DNA of 64,000 bases from Candidatus Paceibacterota bacterium (GTDB taxonomy: Bacteria; Verrucomicrobiota; Verrucomicrobiia; Limisphaerales; UBA8199), in assembly GCA_035452965.1 (NCBI GenBank), contig DAOTCE010000014.1, positions 1-64,000 of the forward strand. The letters run 5' to 3'. Within the stretch, counting starts at the first letter, position 1. Each line of letters opens with the position of its first letter. Positions 7,790-16,247 of the stretch are shown here, piece by piece. Position numbers and translations under genes: made by a program. The notes under the pieces are model-generated. The model made no database searches, had not been told where the DNA came from, and was given only the letters and a program-made list of their open reading frames with translations.

Positions 7790-10700
7790 CTACGGCCCAA
7801 TGGGCAGCGGCTTGCCGTCGAAGGTGCGCACTGCGTCTGACGGGCCCAGGATGTCTTTCACTGGGTCATCTGCCTCGGCCAGGCGGGCCACAAACCAGAG
7901 CGACTTGAGTGTGCGACCGCCTCTGCCTGCGAGTTCGCCCTTCCAGAGCATCGAATAGTTGGTGGTAGTCAACGTGGCTGGCGGGCGCATGCCAGTACCA
8001 GTCACGGTCGCGTCTGTTTGACAGCGCACGTACTCCCAGATGGCGCCCCGCCCACCATTCTCTCCCGCCCACGCATCTTCGATTTCCACCTTCCACTTAT
8101 CGGGTTCTGGATTCACACGCAACGCGTAGTCCTGTGTGCCCTGACCCCCCTTGCCTTCCATCCCCGTGACCACACGCTGTGGATGCTGTGGGTCGGTGAC
8201 ATCCAGCACCCCATAAATCAGCCGCGCGGGCGTGGGTCGCTTGATCTGCCATCGCCAGTATCGCCGTGCCTGGTTGGCCTCCAATGACCGCACGCTCGCC
8301 GTCAGCGGCAACATGGCTGCGTTGGTCCGGGCCGACTCGACCAGCTTGTAGCGTATCTTCACCGTCGGCGGGTCGTTGGTGCTCAACCACACGATTTGCA
8401 GCAAGCCCCTCCCCCCTTCGCGTGTCTTCACGGCGTAAGTCGCCGGCAGCCTCCCTTTGCCCGACATGGTGACAGGCGTGCCGAGTGTGGTCATCGCGAA
8501 ATAGTAATCGAGCCCGGACGGCGGCAGCCGCTCCCACTCTTCATTGGGCACTGGCGCCGCCACCATGTTAAACCCAACCAGCCCGCCGTAGGCCGCCCTC
8601 GTGTCGGCCACCGCGTCAATCCCGGTCTCTCTCAGCCATTTCTCCGTCTCAGCCGGGCTGGGCTCGGCTTTCGGCCCAAAATACTCCGCCGCCGCAAACA
8701 GCCGCCCCTCGTCCAAGTCTATGAACCGCCGGTTCTTGTCCCCTGCCCCGACAACCACCCTCTCGATCACCGGGCCGAAGGACGTGGCGCCGGCCGGCCG
8801 CTGTTGCCGCGCCAGCTCGACCATCCGGCCGGCGATGCGCTTGAACTCCTGGCGGTATGCGTCGTTGCCCCGCGCGGCCTCCTGCACCTTGTTCCAATCG
8901 CCTCCCTTCAGCGCCTGCTGCACCTTGCCGATGTCCTTAAAGATGCCAGAGGAGAACTCATACCCCGTCCCCTTCACCACCGCATTGTAGTTGCTCAGCA
9001 GATTCAGCAGCCGCCGCGTGCCCGTCTCCGCCGCCGGCACGCTCTTGCTCGCAAACGCCGCCTCGAACTCGTGCCCGAAATCCTCGATGTCATTGAACAG
9101 CGCCACCGCCCGCGCTTGGTCCGCCTGCGACAAGTCCTCCAACCGTGACGGCGTGCCGCGTGAACCGAGTCCGCCTGAGCTGCCCTCAATGGGAGGCACC
9201 GTAGGCCTTGTCGCGATGCCCGAAACCCGCGCCCAGCGCAGCGGCAGACGGTAAAGCTCGTAGGCGACCACCTCCGAGTCCTGCAGGTTCTGGATCAGCG
9301 AGCAGGTGTGGACATTCTGCAAGCCGGCATACTCAACGCGGCATAGCCGGGCAGTCGTGTGCTCCCCATTCTTCAACCTGGCAGCGAGACGCAGCGCGAA
9401 CTTCCTGGGATCGAGGTTGTGATCGAGCTTGAGGCACGTTTGGTCATCGGCGCCGGAGCGGATCAACCGCACGGTGCTACCGCTCTCGTTCTTCAACAGA
9501 ACGCCCGCCTGGTCCCAGGTGGCCACGCGTTCCCACGCGCCATCGGCCAGCCCGATCTTGCAGATAAGGCTCCCGGGCACGACGTCAAGAAAGCCGATGA
9601 GGGTCACCCGCCCTTTGGCCTGACTGCCCTGGTAGAGGTCAGTGCAGGTGACATAGTGGGGCCGGGGCTCAAAGCCCAGCAACAGCTCCGTCTCCGGCAC
9701 AAACTCTCCAGCGCGCCTGGTCAGGAGGGCAAACTCGGTGCCGTCTCTTCTGTCCGGGCACAGGGTCGAGAAGGCACCCAGCCTGTCACCCGGCGCCTCG
9801 GGCAGGAGCGTGCCGTCCGGCCGCCACCAGACGGAGCTGGAGCGCGGGCTGCTCGCCACGGCCAGCACCTCGAACTCCAGACCGTTGGTGAGGCTGACCT
9901 TGAACTGGCCCGGCCTGGCCTGACTGAACGGCAGCGAAGCGTCCGAACTTGCGACCAGACCGGCGAGCTGCTGTGGATCACGCGCAACTTCCAGCGGCGG
10001 AAACAAGGCCATTTGCGCCACGTTCCCATCGTCGCTGAGGGCAAACACGCGTCCCTGCCGCAGATTATACTCCTTCCCGTTGATGCGCAGGCGGTCCGGG
10101 CGCGGAGACTCGCGCAGATAGCCGAAGGTGCGCCCGCTCTTGAGCTTGAGGCTGCCGTCGTCTGTCCACGCTTGGCTTCTGGAATTTCGAGAGCCCTGCG
10201 TAGTAGAACTGAACTCGCCCGCGTAAAAGAGCGCGTAGTGCAGGTCCACATCATCATGGTAAACCATCACTGAGTAATTGCCTCCCCCGATGTGGGCATC
10301 CTTTGGGAATTGGCTGCGTGCGGGTGGCCGGGATTTGGACGCACGCTCAACCAGGCGGGTCGCAGGGTCAGGGTCCTCTCGTGTGGGGTATGGAAATCTC
10401 AGAGGGCCCATTTCCGCAGCGGTGTCCACAGTGAAGGTGACATTGGTGAGATCACCGCTGCCCTGAACGGCCCAAAGGCCTTTGCCGCTGTGGCGAATGT
10501 CCAACTCTCCCGATAGTGCTTCAGAGAGCTGCGTTTTGGAACCGCTTTCCAGCCCCTCGCCCACCAGCTTCCGCAGTCCCTCGATAGTGCACTCTGCGAC
10601 GTCAGGATTGATGAAGTAGTGGATTGCCAGGGTTTGTTGATCCCAACGATACCCCTCGGCCTCCAGATAACGTACGACCTCCTTGCCCAGCTTCTGCTGG

Positions 10701-12769
10701 ACCTCAAAAGCGTTCTGGCCGTGATACGTGGTGGCCCGGGCAGTCACGTGAAATCGCAACTTCTGAAGCGCGCCGTTTCCCACGAACGACCATAATCCGC
10801 TGCCTTCGTGGCGGAATACCCCGCCCCCGGCTACCTCGGAATACATTCGCTGCCTGCCGGGTTCCTGTGGTCCCGCCCCCCAATATTTTACCAGGCCGCC
10901 TATCAGGCATTCGGCGCGATTACGCCTGGCGCGATCAATGTTCACGGAGACCGATGCCACACCGAAATCAGCGGCAATCACCCGTGCTTTCAATTCCCGC
11001 GCGAGCTCTTCTTCGATGTGGACCACAGCGTCGGGACTGACCGCAAACCTGCGCTCCCACATACCCCAGGCGATCAAGCCCGCAACCAAGGCTAGTCCTG
11101 CGATGATGCCCAGATACCACGCTGGCTCGAAAGGCAGCTTCCACGCTCTTGCAGGGTGTTGGGCACCGGGCGAGCCTCGAGCGCCGGTGACGGGTACCTT
11201 GCCAAACAAGTCTCGCACGTCGCGCCGGTTGGCGGCCGCCAGCGACCATACGGCAAATGGCAGGCACAGGAAGTTGAGGAATGACCCGGCACAACCAGCG
11301 ATGCCCCCGGCAATCGCCCATCGGTGCGATTCCAGGTGCAGCAGCTTATAGCTCCCGAGTACCGTCACAACGATCAGCGCAATCTGAAGAACCAGCGGCA
11401 GGAACATCCATGCGCCGGCCTTCATGCGTCCGATGGTTATCAGGAAGCCCAGCATGAACGGGCCGAGCAGGCTCGTCGTGATGAGGCCGATCGCCGGCCA
11501 CTTCACCAGGCGCCTCGCCCGTTCGAGGGCGGCCGATTCTCCCTGACCCCTGCCCTGGCTTCGAGTCGAGTCTGACCTCCGCTCGCTGCTGCCGGTGCTT
11601 TCGACACTGCACCGCTGCGCCCCGGAGAAATGGCGATAAGCGGCAATGCCCAGGAACACTGTCGCCACCACGCTTAGCACCGCGGGCAGCGCCTGGTCCG
11701 ATGCCGCAAACGAAAAGGTCGCAATGAGGAAGCAAAGGGCGGCGAACGCGAAGCAGCCGGCCTTGACCAGCAAGTGGCGGCGCAGCTCCGCCATTTCCTT
11801 TGGCCCTATGTCCGCCGACGGCGGTGTGCGGCCAATCGTTTCGACATCCGTCTTCACCTGGCTGGCCTGCTGATAACGCCGCTCCGGTTCCTTCTCCAGC
11901 GCATGCAGCACCACCTCGTCCAGCCGCACATCCACTTGCACCTTCTTGGACGGTGCCTGGAACTTGCCCAATGGCAGCTCGCCGGTCAGCATCTCGTAGA
12001 AGACCACGCCCAGCGAATAGATATCCGCCCGGTGATCCACTTCCTGCGGATGCTCGATTTGCTCCGGCGCCATGTAGTGCGGGGTGCCCATGACATCCCT
12101 AGCGCCGGTCAGGCGCACGGCGGTCGGCTCGCGACCCAGAATCTTCGCCAGCCCGAAGTCGGTAATCTTCACCCGCCCCTTCGTGTCGAGCATCACGTTC
12201 TCGGGCTTGATGTCCCGGTGCACGATCCCCTCGTCATGCGCGAACTGGAGGGCGTCGCAGATTTGCGGGATGATCTTCAGCGCTTCGCGCGGCGCGAGCC
12301 GACCCGCCTGCTGCAACTGCCGCAGGTTCAGCCCTTCCACGTACTCCATGACGAAGTAGTGCAGCCCGCCCGCCTGTCCGAACTCGTGCACCGCCACGAT
12401 GTTGGGATGGCTCAGTCTGGCCAGCGCCCGTGCCTCGCGCGTGAACCGGTCCGCAAACCCGGTGTCGGGGCCTGTCTCGGGCGGCAGGATCTTCAGCGCC
12501 ACCAGCCGGTCCAGCGCCGGCTGCCGGGCTTTGTAAACCGCCCCCATCCCCCCCTGCCCCAGCAGCTCCATGATCTCGAACTGGGGGAAGAGCCGCGCCA
12601 TCTCCGCCGCCGCCGGCGGCACGAAGGCCGGTGTGCGGCTCGGCTGCCCCGGTTCGGGGGCCACCCCGCTCCCAAACCCCGCCTTCATCAGGCATTCCGG
12701 GCACAACCCCTGCGGCGCGCCGGCCGGCAGCGGCTTCCGGCAGGATGGGCAAATATGTTCAGTATCCAT
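7790..12769 (-). CDS. Giant Ser/Thr protein kinase with zinc ribbon and large C-terminal modules (kinase 1)
   Basis: The 1659-aa protein starts at the ATG at 12769, immediately before a zinc-ribbon-like motif (Cys7, Cys10, Cys23, Cys26). An eukaryotic-type kinase domain follows at about 62-330: glycine loop GQGGMGAVYKA, VALKIL with Lys93, HRDIKPEN with catalytic Asp186, DFGLAK at 204, and GTPHYMAPEQ. It should be active. Several hydrophobic helices follow, the last near residue 550 (WYLGIIAGLALVAGLIAWGM), so the C-terminal ~1090 residues probably face the periplasm. That part includes two similar repeats (about 620-675 and 723-781, sharing AEC-I-GL and GSGLWSF/GKGLWAV blocks) and a FGPVIERVV module (nt 8335-8785) also found in kinase 2. 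It is preceded by an ECF sigma factor gene. The C-terminal function is unknown. Confidence 0.9.
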   Translation of the reverse strand: MDTEHICPSCRKPLPAGAPQGLCPECLMKAGFGSGVAPEPGQPSRTPAFVPPAAAEMARLFPQFEIMELLGQGGMGAVYKARQPALDRLVALKILPPETGPDTGFADRFTREARALARLSHPNIVAVHEFGQAGGLHYFVMEYVEGLNLRQLQQAGRLAPREALKIIPQICDALQFAHDEGIVHRDIKPENVMLDTKGRVKITDFGLAKILGREPTAVRLTGARDVMGTPHYMAPEQIEHPQEVDHRADIYSLGVVFYEMLTGELPLGKFQAPSKKVQVDVRLDEVVLHALEKEPERRYQQASQVKTDVETIGRTPPSADIGPKEMAELRRHLLVKAGCFAFAALCFLIATFSFAASDQALPAVLSVVATVFLGIAAYRHFSGAQRCSVESTGSSERRSDSTRSQGRGQGESAALERARRLVKWPAIGLITTSLLGPFMLGFLITIGRMKAGAWMFLPLVLQIALIVVTVLGSYKLLHLESHRWAIAGGIAGCAGSFLNFLCLPFAVWSLAAANRRDVRDLFGKVPVTGARGSPGAQHPARAWKLPFEPAWYLGIIAGLALVAGLIAWGMWERRFAVSPDAVVHIEEELARELKARVIAADFGVASVSVNIDRARRNRAECLIGGLVKYWGAGPQEPGRQRMYSEVAGGGVFRHEGSGLWSFVGNGALQKLRFHVTARATTYHGQNAFEVQQKLGKEVVRYLEAEGYRWDQQTLAIHYFINPDVAECTIEGLRKLVGEGLESGSKTQLSEALSGELDIRHSGKGLWAVQGSGDLTNVTFTVDTAAEMGPLRFPYPTREDPDPATRLVERASKSRPPARSQFPKDAHIGGGNYSVMVYHDDVDLHYALFYAGEFSSTTQGSRNSRSQAWTDDGSLKLKSGRTFGYLRESPRPDRLRINGKEYNLRQGRVFALSDDGNVAQMALFPPLEVARDPQQLAGLVASSDASLPFSQARPGQFKVSLTNGLEFEVLAVASSPRSSSVWWRPDGTLLPEAPGDRLGAFSTLCPDRRDGTEFALLTRRAGEFVPETELLLGFEPRPHYVTCTDLYQGSQAKGRVTLIGFLDVVPGSLICKIGLADGAWERVATWDQAGVLLKNESGSTVRLIRSGADDQTCLKLDHNLDPRKFALRLAARLKNGEHTTARLCRVEYAGLQNVHTCSLIQNLQDSEVVAYELYRLPLRWARVSGIATRPTVPPIEGSSGGLGSRGTPSRLEDLSQADQARAVALFNDIEDFGHEFEAAFASKSVPAAETGTRRLLNLLSNYNAVVKGTGYEFSSGIFKDIGKVQQALKGGDWNKVQEAARGNDAYRQEFKRIAGRMVELARQQRPAGATSFGPVIERVVVGAGDKNRRFIDLDEGRLFAAAEYFGPKAEPSPAETEKWLRETGIDAVADTRAAYGGLVGFNMVAAPVPNEEWERLPPSGLDYYFAMTTLGTPVTMSGKGRLPATYAVKTREGGRGLLQIVWLSTNDPPTVKIRYKLVESARTNAAMLPLTASVRSLEANQARRYWRWQIKRPTPARLIYGVLDVTDPQHPQRVVTGMEGKGGQGTQDYALRVNPEPDKWKVEIEDAWAGENGGRGAIWEYVRCQTDATVTGTGMRPPATLTTTNYSMLWKGELAGRGGRTLKSLWFVARLAEADDPVKDILGPSDAVRTFDGKPLPIGP

Positions 12770-12874
12770 AACTCTGTTCCAGCCGTCTGTTAAGCAACGC
12801 CGGGCCGAGGTTACACGGAAAAGCAGGCAACCCGGCGAGCTTGGATTTGGTACAGGGCAGGCCACCCGCCCCCC

Positions 12875-13020
12875 ATTAACACCGGGGCTTTAGCCCGGTG
12901 TAAAGACGCCCACAGAGCCAGCAGCCGTTTCAACGGCTTGCCCCGCTGGGGGACAAACTGTTGACACAGTTGGGCATTCCAAAGCACGCGCTTGCACCGG
13001 GCTGAAGCCCCGGTGTTAAT
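12875..13020. repeat. Inverted pair of GGGGCTTTAGCCC-type hairpins
   Basis: Two 26-bp arms (12875-12900 and 12995-13020) are inverted copies with one difference. Each arm is itself a hairpin (CACCGGGGCTTTAGCCCGGTG and its partner differ only in the loop region). They flank 94 bases and lie between the sigma factor gene and kinase 1. Similar 'ACACCGGGGCT' hairpins are common intergenic repeats in related genomes, as far as I recall. Confidence 0.8.
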
Positions 13021-13061
13021 GAAAAGCGACGCCTGAGTGTTCAATACCTGGGTTAAGTGGA

Positions 13062-13829
13062 TCACGCTGATCGCGCCAGCACGTTAAACAAATGCCTCAT
13101 CTCGGCATCCACCTCGCCCGGCGAGTCCACCGTATTGGCAATCTCCGCCCGGAGCAGCTCCCGATACCGCTGGCGCAATCGATGCACCGCCACTTTCACC
13201 GCCCCCTCCTCCATCCGCAACCTGGCCGCCAGCTCCGCGTAGGGTTGCGAGGCCCGGTCCCCCACCAGGCAGGGCTTGAGTGTGGTAAACAGCTCGACTT
13301 GATCCCGGGCGCGGAACTCGGCCTCAAGCTGCCCGACCACCTCGTCCAGCAGGGCCACCGCCCAACGGTATTCAAACGCCTGCTCGGGCGTCTGGGTATC
13401 CGCCGGCTCCACCCCGTAGCGCGTCTCCGCCGTATCCAGTTGAATGGGAACGTTTCTCTGCCCGCCGCCCCGTTTGAGCGCGCGCACCTTGTCCCATTCG
13501 TTGGCCATGAACCGCTCCATGGCGGTCAACAGGAAGGTGCGAAACCGGCCCCGGGCCTGGTCCGCCCGCGCCAGCCAGTGGTGTTCGAGCACCCGCGCGA
13601 AGAACTCCTGCGTCAGGTCCTGCGCGTCCTCCACCGAGTAGCCGCGCCGCCGCGCATAGGCATAAAGGGGAAACCAGTACGCCCGGCAGAGCTTCTCCAG
13701 CGCCGCGTGGGCGCGCGTTGTGTCGCTGCGCCCAGCCGCCACCACCACCGACCAATGCGTGGTGACGAAGCATCCCGCCGGCGCATGCGGCGTCTCCGTG
13801 CCCGGCGTCTCTCGGCCACTGGAAGTCAT
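13062..13829 (-). CDS. ECF-type RNA polymerase sigma factor (sigma 1)
   Basis: This 255-aa protein has sigma region 2 (AYWFPLYAYARRRGYSVEDAQDLTQEFFARVLEH) and region 4 with a helix-turn-helix (PYAELAARLRMEEGAVKVAVHRLRQRYRELLRAEI). The N-terminus, MTSSGRETPGTE then CFVTTHWSVVVAAGRSDTTRA, is nearly the same as in sigma 2 at 24777-25523. The ATG at 13829 matches the start of that paralogue. ECF factors beside Ser/Thr kinases are known in Planctomycetes and Verrucomicrobia. Here the kinase follows after 292 bases holding an inverted repeat, so the kinase may control the factor. No anti-sigma factor gene is seen. Confidence 0.92.
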   Translation of the reverse strand: MTSSGRETPGTETPHAPAGCFVTTHWSVVVAAGRSDTTRAHAALEKLCRAYWFPLYAYARRRGYSVEDAQDLTQEFFARVLEHHWLARADQARGRFRTFLLTAMERFMANEWDKVRALKRGGGQRNVPIQLDTAETRYGVEPADTQTPEQAFEYRWAVALLDEVVGQLEAEFRARDQVELFTTLKPCLVGDRASQPYAELAARLRMEEGAVKVAVHRLRQRYRELLRAEIANTVDSPGEVDAEMRHLFNVLARSA

Positions 13830-13867
13830 TTGGTGACGTGGAGGATACCGAGCCGCGCCCAGCGTGT

Positions 13868-15130
13868 CTATTCCTTCGGTCTTCGCCCCAACACCTGAAT
13901 CCACCCGCCGTAAATCTGGTCATAGCGAGTGAAGGTGTCGCTGCCCATCGCTTCGCGCAACGCCGCCCGCGTTTCCGCCGCGATGGCCTTCAGCCGCTCC
14001 CCCCGCTGCTCGGCACTGAGCCCCGAGGTGGCCAGCAACTCCTGCCTCGCCCGCTCCGCCGCCTGCTTGATCCCGAAGGCGCTGATCGCGATGGCGGGAG
14101 ACAGCTCATGCTCCGCGCCGAAGAAGCAGAGCTCCTGATAGGTCTGGTCCCCCGAGCGTTGATACTCGGCAAACCGGGCGTCGCCCAATTGCTGCCGGAT
14201 GGCATCCTCCAGCCGCGCCTGGTCCGCCTCCTTCTCGCGCGCGACCTGGGGATCGGCCGTGTCGGCGTTCGCGTACTTGTCGTCGAACGTCTTCTGGAAC
14301 TGGAACAGCCGGCGAAATTCCTCGGCGCTGGGATCGAAGCCGACCAGTCTGGAGCGCAGCGTGTCGCCGGTCTGGGAAAAAGCCATTTCGTACTCCTCGA
14401 TCTCCGCTGGTGTCAAAATGCCCGCCAGGACGGCTTGCTGTTCCCGCTCGAGCTGGCGCAGTTGTGCCGCACGGTCGGCGGGGTTCAACTCGGCGTCGTC
14501 CACCGCGTCGCGCCGCCATTCATACTCATCGCGCCAGGCTGAGAGCCTCTGCTGCTTCTCCTCCGAAAACATGCCCAGCTTCCTCAACTCTTCCTCGCCC
14601 GCACCGGTGCCGAATAGCCCGCCCGCGGGTAGGTATTGTGCCATTTCCCGCGCGAGATTGATGCCCAGCAGTTCATGCAGCAGTCTGGGAAGGTCCTTCT
14701 CGTAGTCTTGCTTGGCTCGGTTGAACTGCTCCCTCTGTTCCTTCGGAAGGCGGTCCTTTTCGTCAGCTTCCCAATACTTGAACGGCCGGCGGGTCTGGAC
14801 CGCCCGCGATCGTTGAGCATAGAATTTCATGGCGTCAGCGATGACGATGTCCTTGATCGTCTCCCCCGGGCAGCCGATGGCGCGGAGGTTGGCGACGTAT
14901 TGACGGTAGTCGGGCGACTCCACCTGCCGCCAGTCGAACGCCGCCGGAGCGGCATTCGTCGGCAGGACAGGCAGCGCCCGGCTTGCCGAAACGACCTCGG
15001 CGGCGGGCGCGGCCCCACGGCCTCCGGCGGCTTCAGCCCGCTCCGAACCGGGCTGCTTGCGTGAAAGCAGCACCCCCGCCAGCACCACGTTCGCCGCCAC
15101 GGAAATAATCAACAGCGCTCTGGAAGTCAT
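13868..15130 (-). CDS. Membrane-anchored hypothetical protein
   Basis: I do not recognise this 420-aa protein. One N-terminal hydrophobic helix (ALLIISVAANVVLAGVLL) acts as signal anchor. An Ala/Pro-rich linker follows, then a long, highly charged, mostly helical body rich in Glu, Arg and Gln (for example KEQREQFNRAKQDYEKDL and LTPAEIEEYEMAFSQTGD). It probably forms coiled coils outside the membrane. I prefer the ATG at 15130 to the one at 15166 because the anchor helix begins right after it. It lies 22 bases after the VanY-type gene and 38 bases before sigma 1, so it is probably cotranscribed with both. A partner of the sigma-kinase system is possible but unproven. Confidence 0.75.
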   Translation of the reverse strand: MTSRALLIISVAANVVLAGVLLSRKQPGSERAEAAGGRGAAPAAEVVSASRALPVLPTNAAPAAFDWRQVESPDYRQYVANLRAIGCPGETIKDIVIADAMKFYAQRSRAVQTRRPFKYWEADEKDRLPKEQREQFNRAKQDYEKDLPRLLHELLGINLAREMAQYLPAGGLFGTGAGEEELRKLGMFSEEKQQRLSAWRDEYEWRRDAVDDAELNPADRAAQLRQLEREQQAVLAGILTPAEIEEYEMAFSQTGDTLRSRLVGFDPSAEEFRRLFQFQKTFDDKYANADTADPQVAREKEADQARLEDAIRQQLGDARFAEYQRSGDQTYQELCFFGAEHELSPAIAISAFGIKQAAERARQELLATSGLSAEQRGERLKAIAAETRAALREAMGSDTFTRYDQIYGGWIQVLGRRPKE

Positions 15131-15152
15131 CCCGGCCCGAGGCTGCTCGCCT

Positions 15153-16169
15153 TTACGGCTCCTCAACGATGATTCCCCGCGCCGGCGCCCCGCCGGGGAA
15201 GTCGGCCCAGAAGATCTCGCGGAAGCCCGGCGGGTTGTACTCCCAATGCCACGGCTCGTTCTGGTAGGGATACCAGCCGAACTCCTCGCCGCGCAGCAGC
15301 AGCCACTTGTGCACCGGCGATTCGCGCATGCGCACGAGTTCCGACATGGGACGGGTCGAGAGTCCCCTGAACTTGATCTCGTCGCGGTGGCTCATGTCGA
15401 AGTCAATCGCCAGCCCCAGTGAGTGCGACGAGAAGCTCGCGACCGCGTTCGAATTCCCCGCGCGGGCCGCGTTCGCCTCGGCCGTCTGGCGGCGCCGGTG
15501 CGCCGAGAGAATCACCAGGTCCACGCCCTCGGCCGTGGCTTGCTCGCGCATGCGGACAAACGAGTCCTTCGCGTGACGGTTGAGCATCCAGCGCTCCTGG
15601 CCCGGCACGGCCACCCACTGGCCGGTCATGTACTCCCAGACCGCGTCGGTGGCTTCCGCGCGCAGGACGACCGCGTCGCGCGTGCTGTTGGCCCGGCGCT
15701 CCGGCCGCACCAGGTCCACCACGTCCACCATCACGTCGGCGAATTGCTCATTGGGACCATCGGGCGATCCCGGGAAATCATTCTCCTGCCACTCGAACCT
15801 GCGGAAATGCTGGCTCAATTCTGGGCCCAGGATGTCGAGGCCCGAGGTCTTCGGGTCATGTATGAATTTCAACTCGAGGGCGCGAACCAGGGCGAGCTGG
15901 GATTCGGGGGTCCTCTGCGTGAGCGCCTGCTCGAAGGCGGCGTTGATCTTCGTGTCCTGTTCCCGGTGCTTGAGCGTCGCCCAAACGTAGTTGGGATGCA
16001 GGAGCGTCGCGTCGGTCCCGGCAAGGTCGGCGGTAGCCGCGATCAGGTCTACGGATGCGTCCATCTCCGAGCGCAGCGAGGGTTCGGTCTCGGGCGGCGG
16101 GGTTGCGCAGCCACTGAAGAACATCGCGCCGACCAGGAGCGGAGCTGAGAACCGGAAGGTTGCATTCAT
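15153..16169 (-). CDS. VanY-type D-alanyl-D-alanine carboxypeptidase (M15B), lipoprotein
   Basis: The 338-aa protein has a lipoprotein signal peptide ending in MFFSGC (lipobox Cys21 from the ATG at 16169). The C-terminal ~150 residues carry the M15 zinc-peptidase signature: SSHSLGLAIDFDMS (SxHxxGxAxD zinc site) and EPWHWEYNP (second zinc-histidine region with WHWE). The middle segment, rich in acidic residues, is unassigned. It should trim D-Ala-D-Ala peptides of peptidoglycan in the periplasm while lipid-anchored. An alternative ATG 15 bases upstream exists. It lies between the PilB-like gene and the anchored hypothetical protein. Confidence 0.86.
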   Translation of the reverse strand: MNATFRFSAPLLVGAMFFSGCATPPPETEPSLRSEMDASVDLIAATADLAGTDATLLHPNYVWATLKHREQDTKINAAFEQALTQRTPESQLALVRALELKFIHDPKTSGLDILGPELSQHFRRFEWQENDFPGSPDGPNEQFADVMVDVVDLVRPERRANSTRDAVVLRAEATDAVWEYMTGQWVAVPGQERWMLNRHAKDSFVRMREQATAEGVDLVILSAHRRRQTAEANAARAGNSNAVASFSSHSLGLAIDFDMSHRDEIKFRGLSTRPMSELVRMRESPVHKWLLLRGEEFGWYPYQNEPWHWEYNPPGFREIFWADFPGGAPARGIIVEEP

Positions 16170-16247
16170 CGGTTTCTGTTCCATACCCGTCCCGGCGGGC
16201 AATGGCAACCCTCTAAATGCAGCGCGGGCGTCCGCGCAGGACGGAGG

